Below are positions 25,610-34,163 of a DNA stretch of 64,000 nt, in pieces; the stretch's first letter is position 1, and each line of letters opens with the position of its first letter. The notes beneath the pieces were generated by a model. That model was given only the letters and a program-made list of their open reading frames with translations, was not told the DNA's origin and did not search any database. The DNA is taken from the NCBI RefSeq assembly GCF_000515335.1, contig NZ_KI911563.1, positions 1,089,598 to 1,153,597 of the forward strand, written 5' to 3'. Source of the DNA: Cohnella panacarvi Gsoil 349. GTDB lineage: Bacteria; Bacillota; Bacilli; Paenibacillales; Paenibacillaceae. The translations under genes were made by a program, and so were the position numbers.

Positions 25610-27106
25610 TCATAGAATAACGCCGTCTTTGAATATCGCGATTTCCCTGAAGCCGTTCTTCTCGCCGTTGGTCCGCTCGGAGCCCGATGCCAGACCCAGC
25701 ACATAGGTTAGCAAATCCTGCGAGAGTTCATTCATGCTCGTGCCGCTAAGCAAGCGGCCGGCGTCGAAATCGATCCAATGCTTCTTCTTGGCGGCCAGTT
25801 CGCTGTTCGTCGACAGCTTAACCGTCGGTACCGGGCCGCCGAACGGCGTGCCGCGTCCCGTCGTGAACAGCACGATGTGCGCGCCGGCAGCGGCGAGCGC
25901 CGTCACCGAGACGAGGTCGTTGCCCGGCCCTTGGATCAGATTAAGTCCCGGCTTGCTTGCCCGGACGCCGTACGGCAACACGTCGGTCACGCTGGCGTGT
26001 CCGCCTTTCTGCGTGCAGCCGAGCGACTTTTCCTCCAGCGTCGTAATGCCGCCGGCTTTATTGCCCGGTGACGGGTTCTCGTAAATTTCTTGATCGTGGC
26101 GGATGAAATATTGCTTGAAGTCGTTGATCAGATGCACGACTTTGCCGAACACTTCCTCGTCCTTGGCGCGATTCATCAGAATCGTCTCCGCGCCGAACAT
26201 CTCGGGTACTTCCGTAAGCAGCGCCGTGCCGCCTTCGGCCGTCACGATGTCGGCCAACCGCCCGACGAGCGGATTAGCCGTAATGCCGGAGAACCCGTCG
26301 GAGCCGCCGCACTTCAGCCCGAGCTTCAGCTTGGACAGCGGAATCGGCTTGCGCTCGAAGCGCTCGGCGTATTCCACGAGTTCCTCGAGCAACTGCATGC
26401 CCGCTTCGAGCTCGTCTTCCTCGTCCTGCGATCTTAGGTAGCGTATGCGGCCACCGCCGTCGCCCAGCAGTTCCTCCATGCCCGCGATCTGGTTGTTCTC
26501 GCAGCCCAATCCGACGATGAGGACCGCGGCCGCGTTACCGTGCTCGGCGAGCGAAGCGAGCAACTGCTTCGTAAAGCTAAGATCGTCGCCGAGCTGCGAG
26601 CAGCCGAAAGGATGGGCGAAATGGTAAACGCCGTCAATGCCTCTCCCGGCGAACCGGTTCGAACCCATCTTGGCGAGCAGCTCGCATGTTTTATTGATGC
26701 AGCCGACCGTATTCAGAATCCAGATTTCGTTGCGGATGCCGACGTCGCCGTTGTCCCGCTCGTAACCGAGGAACGTATGTCCTTGCGGCTGCGCGACCAC
26801 GGGCGTCTTCGGTTCGTACCTGTATTCCAGCAGCCCGCCGAGTCCCGTGCGCACATTGTGCGTATGCACCCAGCTTCCGGCGGGAATATCCGACTGCGCC
26901 ACGCCGATCGAATAACCGAATTTGCGCACGTGCTGACCGGCCGGAATCGGCCGCAGCGCCAGCTTATGGCCGCGGGGAACCTCGTCCGCGACCGTAACGG
27001 CGACATCGCCCGATGGCGCGCTCACCCGCAAGCTCTCTCCGGCTTTCAGGTCGCGAAGCGCGACCGCGACGTCGTCGTCCGAATGAAGCATTACCGTATC
27101 GCTCAT
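25610..27106 (-). CDS. uxaA: Altronate dehydratase
   Basis: The 498-aa product has an N-terminal SAF domain (about 1-90) and the UxaA/GarD catalytic part. Visible: THNVRTGL, GYERDNGDVGIRNEIWI, FAHPFGCSQLGDD, GLGCENNQ, LKCGGSDGFSGI, EKSLGCTQKGGH and a C-terminal TTGRGTPFGGPVPT. It dehydrates D-altronate to 2-keto-3-deoxygluconate using a metal. The ATG overlaps the uxaB stop by 4 bases, so translation is coupled. The full-length, single-chain architecture matches the Bacillus enzyme. Confidence 0.95.
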   Translation of the reverse strand: MSDTVMLHSDDDVAVALRDLKAGESLRVSAPSGDVAVTVADEVPRGHKLALRPIPAGQHVRKFGYSIGVAQSDIPAGSWVHTHNVRTGLGGLLEYRYEPKTPVVAQPQGHTFLGYERDNGDVGIRNEIWILNTVGCINKTCELLAKMGSNRFAGRGIDGVYHFAHPFGCSQLGDDLSFTKQLLASLAEHGNAAAVLIVGLGCENNQIAGMEELLGDGGGRIRYLRSQDEEDELEAGMQLLEELVEYAERFERKPIPLSKLKLGLKCGGSDGFSGITANPLVGRLADIVTAEGGTALLTEVPEMFGAETILMNRAKDEEVFGKVVHLINDFKQYFIRHDQEIYENPSPGNKAGGITTLEEKSLGCTQKGGHASVTDVLPYGVRASKPGLNLIQGPGNDLVSVTALAAAGAHIVLFTTGRGTPFGGPVPTVKLSTNSELAAKKKHWIDFDAGRLLSGTSMNELSQDLLTYVLGLASGSERTNGEKNGFREIAIFKDGVIL

Positions 27107-28611
27107 CGCGTTGCCTCCTCTCCTTGTGCCATACGCCGAATGACTTCATCCGCTAATCCCGGATATGCCGTCAGATTGTCTTCCCATATCGCCTCGAGCG
27201 ATAATATCTCCTTAATGGCCGTCTCCGAGTTGTCGGCCGTCGCCCAAACTCGGCGGATCGACTCGAGCAGCGCCGGATCGTCGCGGAGCGCGAAGAGCGT
27301 ACCGTCCGGCAATCGCGATTGCGGCGGTCCGGAGACGTCCGCAGGACGGTATAGGCGAAGCAGCGACGCGAGCGACTCGGTCAGTACCGCCGGGGCGTTG
27401 CCCGTCCGCTCGTAATGGGCTTTAAGCGAAGGCAACAGTCTGACCTTCCACTTCGACAGGCTGTTCATCGCGATATCGGATAGCTTGTGCTTGATATACG
27501 GGTTACGGAACCGTTCCAGCGTCGCGTTCGCGTAAGCCGTCAACTCGGCGCGATCCATCGGAAGCCCGGGCACGATCTCGTCGAACAGCCCCTGCATGAA
27601 TTTCGGCCCCCACAGCGGATGCTCGAGCGCTTCGCGGACTTCGCGAACGCCGTTCACGAGACCGACCGTAGCCATCATCGTATGCGTACCGTTCAATATT
27701 CTCACTTTCCGCAATTGGTACGGGGCCAGATCGTCCACCCAGCTCACGTTCAAACCGGCTTTGGCGAGCGGGAGCTTCCGCTCCAGCTCCGGACTTCCTT
27801 GAATCGCCCAGAAGTGGTACGGTTCCGCGGTCGTAAGCAGCGGATCCGCATACCCCCAGCTTGCGAAATGCTCTTCCGCTTCATCCGCAGGATACCCCGT
27901 CACGATCCGATCGACGAGCGTATTCAGGAACGAGTTGGCGTCCTTCACCCACGCCTTGAACGCGTCGGGCAATCCCCAATCGTCCGCATGCCTCAGCACG
28001 ATCTCCCGTAGCCGCTCTCCGTTGCGTTCCAGCAGTTCGCAAGGCAAATGCACGAGCCCTTTCGACGGATCGCCGCCGAACGTGCGGAAGCGGCGATACA
28101 GCAGGACGGTTAGCTTGCCGGGATAGGAGAGCACCGGCTCGTCTTTCCGCCATTCCGAATGCTGATACGCAAGCCCCGCTTCCGTCGTGTTCGAGATGAC
28201 GATCTCAAGCTCGGGAACGTCCGCAAGCGCCAGGAACGCCTCCCAATCCTCGTACGGATCGATCATTGTCGTCAATACGGTAATCGTCTCTTGTTCCTCG
28301 ATCCGCTTGCCGTCGCGAATGCCGCGAACGAGCAGCGTGTACGCGCCTTGCTGGGCCTTCAGTTGATCCATATGCGGCTTGCCCGACGGGCGCGGCTGCG
28401 TCACCGCGACCGTTCCGTTGAACATGCCTTGCCGGTTGCACGCTTGCAGCATCCAGTCCGCGAACCCGCGCAGGAAGTTGCCTTCTCCGATCTGCAGCAC
28501 TTTCACCGGCAGCTCCCGATCGCGCTCGAACGACTCGCGCGCTTCCCGCGGCAGCGTATCCGGACCGATCAACGGTCTGCCCGCCCATGCCGCCGTCTCC
28601 TGTCCCGCCAT
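27103..28611 (-). CDS. uxaB: Tagaturonate reductase (altronate oxidoreductase)
   Basis: The 502-aa member of the mannitol dehydrogenase superfamily has NAD-binding LQIGEGNFLRGFADWML, ISNTTEAGL and the catalytic-domain motif KVRILNGTHTMMATVGLVNG, with catalytic Lys in that stretch. It reduces D-tagaturonate to D-altronate. Fructuronate reductase (UxuB) is the main alternative, but the operon partner UxaA supports UxaB. The ATG at 28611 follows AAAGGAG; the longer frame upstream overlaps uxaC and is rejected. Confidence 0.93.
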   Translation of the reverse strand: MAGQETAAWAGRPLIGPDTLPREARESFERDRELPVKVLQIGEGNFLRGFADWMLQACNRQGMFNGTVAVTQPRPSGKPHMDQLKAQQGAYTLLVRGIRDGKRIEEQETITVLTTMIDPYEDWEAFLALADVPELEIVISNTTEAGLAYQHSEWRKDEPVLSYPGKLTVLLYRRFRTFGGDPSKGLVHLPCELLERNGERLREIVLRHADDWGLPDAFKAWVKDANSFLNTLVDRIVTGYPADEAEEHFASWGYADPLLTTAEPYHFWAIQGSPELERKLPLAKAGLNVSWVDDLAPYQLRKVRILNGTHTMMATVGLVNGVREVREALEHPLWGPKFMQGLFDEIVPGLPMDRAELTAYANATLERFRNPYIKHKLSDIAMNSLSKWKVRLLPSLKAHYERTGNAPAVLTESLASLLRLYRPADVSGPPQSRLPDGTLFALRDDPALLESIRRVWATADNSETAIKEILSLEAIWEDNLTAYPGLADEVIRRMAQGEEATR

Positions 28612-28627
28612 GTTTCGTTCAGCTCCT

Positions 28628-30040
28628 TTAGATTGCTCCGAACCGGAAGTATCGCTCCGCGTTCCGATAGCTAATATCCTGCACGATGCCGCCAAGCCAC
28701 GCCATGTCGTTCGGCGCTTCGCCGCGCTCCACCCATTCTCCGAGCATATTGCATAGAATTCTGCGGAAGTACTCGTGTCTCGTAAAAGAGAGGAAGCTGC
28801 GCGAATCGGTGAGCATGCCGACGAATCGGCTCAAGAGTCCCAGATTGGCGAGCGACGACATTTGGGCGATCATGCCGTCCCTCGTATCGTTGAACCACCA
28901 GGCGGATCCGAGCTGGATTTTGCCGGGAATGCCGTCTCCTTGGAACGAGCCGATGATCGATGCCAGCAAATCGTTGTCGTTAGCATTAAGCGAATACAGA
29001 ATCGTGCGCGGCAGCTTGCCTTCCGCATCCAAGCCGTTCAGTAATCCGACGAGCGCGTCCGCCAGCTGTCCGTCGCCGATCGAATCGTAGCCGGTATCCG
29101 GACCGAGCTTCGCGAACATGCGTCCGTTGTTATTGCGGCGGGCATGCATGTGCAACTGCATCGCCCAATCCCGTTCGGCGTACCATCTACCGAGTTGCAG
29201 CAGCGTGAACGTCTTATAGCGATGCTCGTCTTCCCTGCCGAGAGTCTCGCCTCTGAGCGCTTTGGCGAATATCGCCGCGGCCTCGTCCCGCGTGCACTTC
29301 GCGAACGGAACTTCGTCGAGCGCGTGGTCCGACACACGGCAGCCCGTCTCGTGGAAGAACGCTACCCGGCTTTCGAGCGCCGCGAGCAGCGCGTCGTAAT
29401 CGCCGATCGCGGAGCCGATGACGCCTTCCAAGCGCTTGATCCATGGCAAGAACGTCGCGGCGCGAATGTTAAGCGCTTTATCCGGACGGAACGATGGAAG
29501 CACCTTCGTATCGATGCTTCGATCATCGCGAATCGCCGCATGATATTCGAGCGTGTCGGCCGGATCGTCCGTCGTGCAGATGACCGTGACGCGGTTGTCG
29601 CGGATCAGGTCGCGGACGGACAGCCCTCTGTCGAACACGGCTTTCGTCTTCTCCCAGATGACGGGGGCATTCACTTCGCTAATGATCTCCTCTACGCCGA
29701 ACATTCGGCGCAACTCCAGGTGCGACCAGTGATAGAGCGGATTGCCGATCGTCGCCGGAACCGTGCGCGCGTAGGCCAGGAACCGATCGTAATCGGTTGC
29801 GCCTTCGCCGCCGGTCACGAATTTCTCCTCGATGCCGTTCGTCCGCATCGCCCGCCATTTGTAGTGATCACCGTACAACCACGCTTCGGTCAGGTTGGAG
29901 AACCGTTTGTTCTCGGCGATCTCCCGCGGTTCGAGGTGGCAATGGTAGTCGATGATCGGCATTTGCTCGGCATAGTCATGATAGAGCCGAATCGCAGTCT
30001 CGTTAGTCAGCAAGAAGTTGTCGTCCATGAATGGCTTCAT
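28628..30040 (-). CDS. uxaC: Uronate isomerase
   Basis: The 470-aa amidohydrolase-superfamily isomerase matches UxaC in length. Metal-site motif IIDYHCHLEPREIAENKRF (about residues 29-47), WLYGDHYKWRAMR, the Arg/His stretch MQLHMHARRNNN and the C-terminal LTDSRSFLSFTRHEYFRRIL are diagnostic. It interconverts galacturonate with tagaturonate and glucuronate with fructuronate. It is the first gene of the operon uxaC-uxaB-uxaA-Gfo/Idh, divergent from an AraC regulator. Confidence 0.95.
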   Translation of the reverse strand: MKPFMDDNFLLTNETAIRLYHDYAEQMPIIDYHCHLEPREIAENKRFSNLTEAWLYGDHYKWRAMRTNGIEEKFVTGGEGATDYDRFLAYARTVPATIGNPLYHWSHLELRRMFGVEEIISEVNAPVIWEKTKAVFDRGLSVRDLIRDNRVTVICTTDDPADTLEYHAAIRDDRSIDTKVLPSFRPDKALNIRAATFLPWIKRLEGVIGSAIGDYDALLAALESRVAFFHETGCRVSDHALDEVPFAKCTRDEAAAIFAKALRGETLGREDEHRYKTFTLLQLGRWYAERDWAMQLHMHARRNNNGRMFAKLGPDTGYDSIGDGQLADALVGLLNGLDAEGKLPRTILYSLNANDNDLLASIIGSFQGDGIPGKIQLGSAWWFNDTRDGMIAQMSSLANLGLLSRFVGMLTDSRSFLSFTRHEYFRRILCNMLGEWVERGEAPNDMAWLGGIVQDISYRNAERYFRFGAI

Positions 30041-30152
30041 AATCGCAGCAATTCCCCCTTGAATACATTGAATCTTCGTATAGCTCGAACGAACTCACCC
30101 TCATTCGCCCTTCTACGTTCTATCATAGGACAATATATGTGCGATTAATTGC

Positions 30153-30193
30153 TCTTTTTTGCTATAATGAGATGAAAAATGATCTTTTTTGCT
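30153..30193. promoter_or_regulatory. Direct repeats around the AraC-regulator promoter
   Basis: TCTTTTTTGCT occurs at 30153-30163 and 30183-30193, 30 bases apart, flanking TATAAT (30163-30168), the likely minus-10 of the rightward AraC gene. Spaced direct repeats like these fit AraC-type autoregulation. Confidence 0.4.
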
Positions 30194-30206
30194 CCGAGGT
30201 GTGTCC

Positions 30207-31061
30207 ATGCAGCCAAAAGAAACGAGTATCGTGCGTTACGGCAACGAAGAGGACGAGTTCTATCTCGATCACGTGCAGCGCTCCTCTCCGTTCGAGCGGA
30301 ACAATCACTACCACGGCACGTACGAAGTGTACTACCAATTGTCCGGTCGCCGGCACTACTTCATTAAAGACCGGGCCTACGCCATCGCTCCCGGCGACCT
30401 CGTCTTCATTAACAAATACGACGTCCACAAGACGTCCGTGCTCGGTTCTCCGCAGCACGAGCGCATCGTCATGAACTTCAGCGACGATTTTCTCGGCACC
30501 GATCATCCGCTGTTTCGGCCGCAATTGCTGGGCATTTTCCATCGGGATAACCATCAGTACCGCTTAAAGCCGCAGGAGCAAATGATCGTCGAACAACTGT
30601 TTCGCCGTATGACCGAGGAAGTGAAACAGCAAGAAGACGGATTCGAGTTATCGATCCGCCTTCTCGTCACTCAACTATTGGTATTCGCCCTTCGCTTGAA
30701 GCATGCGGACGTACCCGTTACCGAGGATCCGCTCAGCCCGACGCACCGGAAAATCGCCGAGGTCGTCCAATATATTAACGCCCATTACACGGACCGGCTT
30801 CCGCTTGGGCAATTGTCCGATAGGTTCGGCATGAGTCCCTCTTATCTAAGCCGCACGTTCAAATCGGTAACCGGCTTCACCCTCGTCGGCTATCAGAATT
30901 TGACGCGCGTGCGCGAAGCTCAGGCGTTGCTTGCCCGGACGGACGCCCGCGTGACCGACATCTCCGAGCAAGTCGGCTTCGAGCAATTCGCTCACTTCAA
31001 CCGGACCTTCAAGAAAATTACCGGCACGAACCCGATGCGCTACCGCAAGTGGAACGGTTAA
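30207..31061 (+). CDS. AraC-family regulator of the uronate operon (inferred)
   Basis: The 284-aa product has an N-terminal cupin-type sensor domain (NNHYHGTYEVYYQLSGRR, then APGDLVFINKYDVH, about residues 30-80) and a C-terminal AraC double helix-turn-helix (about 185-284, with LSDRFGMSPSYLSRTFKSVTG and GFEQFAHFNRTFKKITGTNP). Divergent placement from uxaC suggests it senses a uronate and controls that operon. ATG at 30207 follows GAGGTGT. The effector is inferred from position only. Confidence 0.92.
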   Translation: MQPKETSIVRYGNEEDEFYLDHVQRSSPFERNNHYHGTYEVYYQLSGRRHYFIKDRAYAIAPGDLVFINKYDVHKTSVLGSPQHERIVMNFSDDFLGTDHPLFRPQLLGIFHRDNHQYRLKPQEQMIVEQLFRRMTEEVKQQEDGFELSIRLLVTQLLVFALRLKHADVPVTEDPLSPTHRKIAEVVQYINAHYTDRLPLGQLSDRFGMSPSYLSRTFKSVTGFTLVGYQNLTRVREAQALLARTDARVTDISEQVGFEQFAHFNRTFKKITGTNPMRYRKWNG

Positions 31062-31065
31062 AATA

Positions 31066-31398
31066 TCATTTTTTGCCCGAAGTTTGCTCTATAAATTTTT
31101 CATACCAATCAAGCCGTTGCCGTTTAATAAGCGAAAGGGCTTCAGTTAATGCAATGCCTTTTAGACAGGCAAGTTTTTCATAATCGATTTGCGCTTTTCT
31201 TAGCCAAATATGACCCAGCGACTCACCACAGCTAGCAGCAATCATTTCGTCGATATCCCCAATGTTTGAAACTTTGATTAAGGTATCAATTGTTTCCTCA
31301 TCTTCGAAATGGTTTCCAAGCTCAATTGCGGCATCATCCTTATCAGCCTCACTGGATAAAGGGTCACGTAAGATTTCTATTAACGTTGATTTATTCAT
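31066..31398 (-). CDS. Putative immunity protein for toxin 1
   Basis: A 110-aa acidic helical protein (ATG at 31398 behind GGGGAAGTGA) with HEAT-like character (DDAAIELGNHFEDEETIDTL). It follows the stop of the first toxin-body gene by 4 bases, the standard place for a cognate immunity gene. I recognise no exact family. Function rests on position, size and lower GC than the metabolic genes around the island. Confidence 0.7.
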   Translation of the reverse strand: MNKSTLIEILRDPLSSEADKDDAAIELGNHFEDEETIDTLIKVSNIGDIDEMIAASCGESLGHIWLRKAQIDYEKLACLKGIALTEALSLIKRQRLDWYEKFIEQTSGKK

Positions 31399-31402
31399 CT
31401 TG

Positions 31403-32659
31403 TCACTTCCCCAATGGAATATGAGTACCAACTTCCCGTCCACCCGTTTGCCCAGTAAAGGGATTTACGTACGTCCCCTTATCATCAAGTCTAGCATCAA
31501 AACGAGGCTGATTGCTTCCCGCTCCTAAACCTTCACGTGTACTTGCTTCCGGCTTTAGTTTCAGCCTCCAACTAAACGATCCATCGACGTTCTTTACTCC
31601 CCATTGCTCAACGCCACCAGCAGTATCTTGCCTTACCCAACCTATGCTTTCCGCCCATGACCTTAAGTTATCAGTGTTATCCGCTAAATTACCAGTGTCT
31701 TTGACTAGAGCATTCCCCGCACCACTATCCACTATTTTCACTTTATCAAAATTCTCTGCCAAATCGTCTAACTTATTTCCGCCTTTAAACAGACGATATA
31801 GCTTATCCCCGCTCTTAACCGCCGAGAAAACGGTCCCCGCAGCGCCTAAGCCATAATCCCAACCGTCGAACCTTTTGCCTTTCACGGTATCTTCGCCTAT
31901 CGCCAGGTCTGCCAATGCTTTTACCTGGCCGACGAATGGCGTCATATCGAGAACTAAAGATTCCCACGCCCGTGCATTCTGACGATGGATTTCATAGGCC
32001 ATCTTGCGTCCGTTAATATAGTTCTCTATGTTGCTCAATTTTTGCGCGTCAATCGGTTCGAATGTTCGCGGATCGTAGCCTTTATGTATCGTATAGATAA
32101 AAAAGTCCGTTAAATCATCGATGTGCGGATCGAAGATGGCGGGTTCGTGGTAATTGACCCCCAATGCGGATTCATACTCAGTAAGCAAAGCCGACGCTTT
32201 GGCTATATCTGCGGATTTGAGACTGCTATCGTAATCCTCGTAATAGAAGAACGACCCATCCTTGGTATTTTCCCAATAATGGCTGCCCACAAATTGCGTG
32301 TAGTCGATCGGCTCCTCCGGTACATGGCTAGAATTGGCTTGTGCCGCAGCGTTCGCCTTCGCTTGCTCCGTGAACCGCTTCCCGTCCTCGCTCGCCAACC
32401 AATCGGTTAACGCGTTATAGCTATCGCCAACGCCGTCGAACAGATTCTCCAACCAAGATCTTCGTTGTCGTCCGGTTATTTCGCCGATTCTGTTCTTGAT
32501 TTGCCCTTCCGCGCAGTCGTATTGCTCTATGGCGCTCCGCATGAAGTCGCTTAACCGGTACATGCGATCTTCGAGCTCTCGCATTCTTTGCGTTGCGTAC
32601 GCGATTCGATATTGAAGCTGCCTGCGCGCCTTGATCGCCGGGTCCACGCCGTATGCCAC
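31403..32659 (-). pseudogene. Polymorphic toxin 1, N-terminally truncated
   Basis: From residue 1 of this frame (418 aa, possible GTG start) to about residue 310 it is nearly identical to the two full-length toxins downstream, including the pre-toxin TG-like segment (PFVGQVKALADLAIG, TGxxxDGWDYGLGAAG form). The C-terminal tip is different: about 100 residues with RSWAESIGWV, GAGSNQPRFDAR and YVNPFTGQTGGREVG, which I cannot assign to a characterised nuclease. Homology to the intact N-termini continues upstream only to 32730, where an in-frame TAG (32735-32737) and foreign sequence cut it off. About 28 N-terminal residues, probably needed for export, are lost. Confidence 0.7.
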
Positions 32660-32737
32660 GGATGATAGTTGATTGGCCGCATTAGATAACGTAGACGATA
32701 ATCGCGAATGTTTGCTTCTAAGCTGCTCTAGGTGCTA

Positions 32738-32778
32738 TTTGGTTGAATGTTGATTTCATTCGGCACTGGGTAGCCCCT
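32738..32778. repeat. Direct repeat (left copy) flanking orphan toxin/immunity cassette
   Basis: About 40 bases (TTGGTTGAA...TTCATTCGGCACTGGGTAGCCCC) recur at 33687-33727 in the same orientation with few differences. The two copies bracket the orphan cassette at 32834-33543. The left copy is fused directly to the broken N-terminus of toxin 1. Confidence 0.75.
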
Positions 32779-32833
32779 ACCAAAAAAAACCTTGAAAGGC
32801 AAAGAGCCAATCAAGGTCAAGTCGAAATAAGAA

Positions 32834-33178
32834 TTAAGACACAATAAAATCTTCAATTGGCATTATATTTCCATTGTCATCATCAATATAGATGCCACGC
32901 GGGAAATTTTCTTGAGACAATATTTGTTTCATCAAATTTTCATTCGTAAACGTCATCATTATAAAATGAGGGTTTGGAAAAGGAATTCGTTTTATATCAT
33001 CTTCCTCATAATCATTCATGATATCTTCCGCACTTTCATAAAAAACATGATCCTGACCGTAATCTACAACAATTCTATTTTCAGTAAGACAAGTGGATTT
33101 ATTCTCACCGTAATGTTGTAGATTACGAATTAGGTTAAGATTAAAACCTTCATTGCCAATTAGAATTATCCATTGCAC
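32834..33178 (-). CDS. Putative immunity protein for the orphan nuclease tip
   Basis: A 114-aa protein starting at GTG (33178) behind GGGAG. It is acidic and AT-rich in codon use, with YESAEDIMNDYEEDD and RGIYIDDDNGNIMP. No family recognised. It lies 20 bases downstream of the orphan toxin C-terminus, matching the toxin-then-immunity order seen three more times in this island. Confidence 0.68.
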   Translation of the reverse strand: MQWIILIGNEGFNLNLIRNLQHYGENKSTCLTENRIVVDYGQDHVFYESAEDIMNDYEEDDIKRIPFPNPHFIMMTFTNENLMKQILSQENFPRGIYIDDDNGNIMPIEDFIVS

Positions 33179-33198
33179 GTAGCATTCTCCCTTCTTTG

Positions 33199-33543
33199 TT
33201 ATCTACCGACATGATTAATTAAGCCCTCTTCATTTGTAAACACTTGGAATCCTTCTTTTTGAAGCCCTTTTACAACAGCGGAATTCGGACTCTGATCGGG
33301 TAAATATACAATAACTTCTTTATTCGTACTTGAGGCAGTATTTATTGCTTGCCGCGTCGCACCTTTTCCGCCGCCTTGTTTAACTTGAATTATCGCATTA
33401 TCAAGTTCAATATCATAATCTGTCAATGGTGTTCCATCTGCTCTATGCACTTTCTTGTTTACATCAACGACTCGAGACAGGGTATTGTACAGTTGCGATG
33501 GATATTGAAGAAAACCGTAGAAAACGAAGCTAAACAAAAACAA
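33199..33543 (-). pseudogene. Orphan toxin C-terminal tip (restriction-endonuclease-like)
   Basis: The frame has no credible start (TTG in poor context) and no toxin body. Its centre, TPLTDYDIELDNAIIQVKQG (about residues 37-56), is a D/E-x(n)-Q-V-K pattern like the PD-(D/E)XK nuclease core of contact-dependent toxins. A following KEVIVYLPDQSP strand and GFQVFTNEEGL fit that alpha/beta fold. It looks like a stored toxin cassette that could replace a tip by recombination with a full-length toxin body. Confidence 0.65.
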
Positions 33544-33686
33544 GTCAACTATGGTGGTAACTGACCATAATCGACCTGTTCGATGTATCGGCTTAGCGTT
33601 ATTTAGGTTACAAAATCAAGCATTGACGTGCGTACAATCGACTTCGAGAAATCTGTATGCGGGTATTACATGGGTTAGATGTGTTA

Positions 33687-33727
33687 TTGGTTGAACAATG
33701 GGTTCATTCGGCACTGGGTAGCCCCCT
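33687..33727. repeat. Direct repeat (right copy) flanking orphan cassette
   Basis: Second copy of the about 40-base repeat described at 32738. The surrounding gap between the orphan tip and the next immunity gene shows no gene. Confidence 0.75.
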
Positions 33728-33769
33728 CTCAAACAGAGAGCCCCCCCACAATGACCACTATATTAAATA

Positions 33770-34147
33770 TCAAGTAGTACTGTCGTACCCGCCTTTTCTT
33801 GGCAACACATCTTCAAAATCACAAGCTGCAACAGCCTTGAAGCCGTTGTTCCATAGTTTAGTAAGCAGTTCCGATATGCATTTTATATAAGCACTTGATT
33901 CTGTTTCTTCATTTGGTTCAATCTCAAGATAGTATCTCGAAAACAAAAAACCGTCAGGTCCTTGTGCTCGTTTGGCTTCGTTAAAGTCATCATTTCTCAA
34001 CAAATCAAGGTTACAGTATTTGTTTGAAACACTCCATCTTTCTATTGTTCCATCTATGCTCTCCGATACAAATGAGACGACCTCTTCCCTGCCAAAATCT
34101 GTGTCAATGAATACCTTACAGAATAAATCAATGTCATCACTATTCAT
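33770..34147 (-). CDS. Putative immunity protein for the nucleotidyltransferase-tip toxin
   Basis: The 125-aa acidic protein begins at ATG 34147 behind GAGGTGATTAGT. It has IDLFCKVFIDTDFGREEVVSF and a C-terminal FKAVAACDFEDVLPRKGGY, which resembles the style of small single-domain immunity proteins, but I cannot name the family. It starts 16 bases after the stop of toxin 2. AT-rich relative to the toxin body. Confidence 0.72.
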   Translation of the reverse strand: MNSDDIDLFCKVFIDTDFGREEVVSFVSESIDGTIERWSVSNKYCNLDLLRNDDFNEAKRAQGPDGFLFSRYYLEIEPNEETESSAYIKCISELLTKLWNNGFKAVAACDFEDVLPRKGGYDSTT

Positions 34148-34163
34148 ACTAATCACCTCAATA

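Noticed and set aside
33721..33750. Terminator hairpin CCCTCTC-AAACA-GAGAGCCC
   Set aside because: Only CTCTC/GAGAG truly pairs; the flanking C-runs are mirror repeats, not complements.
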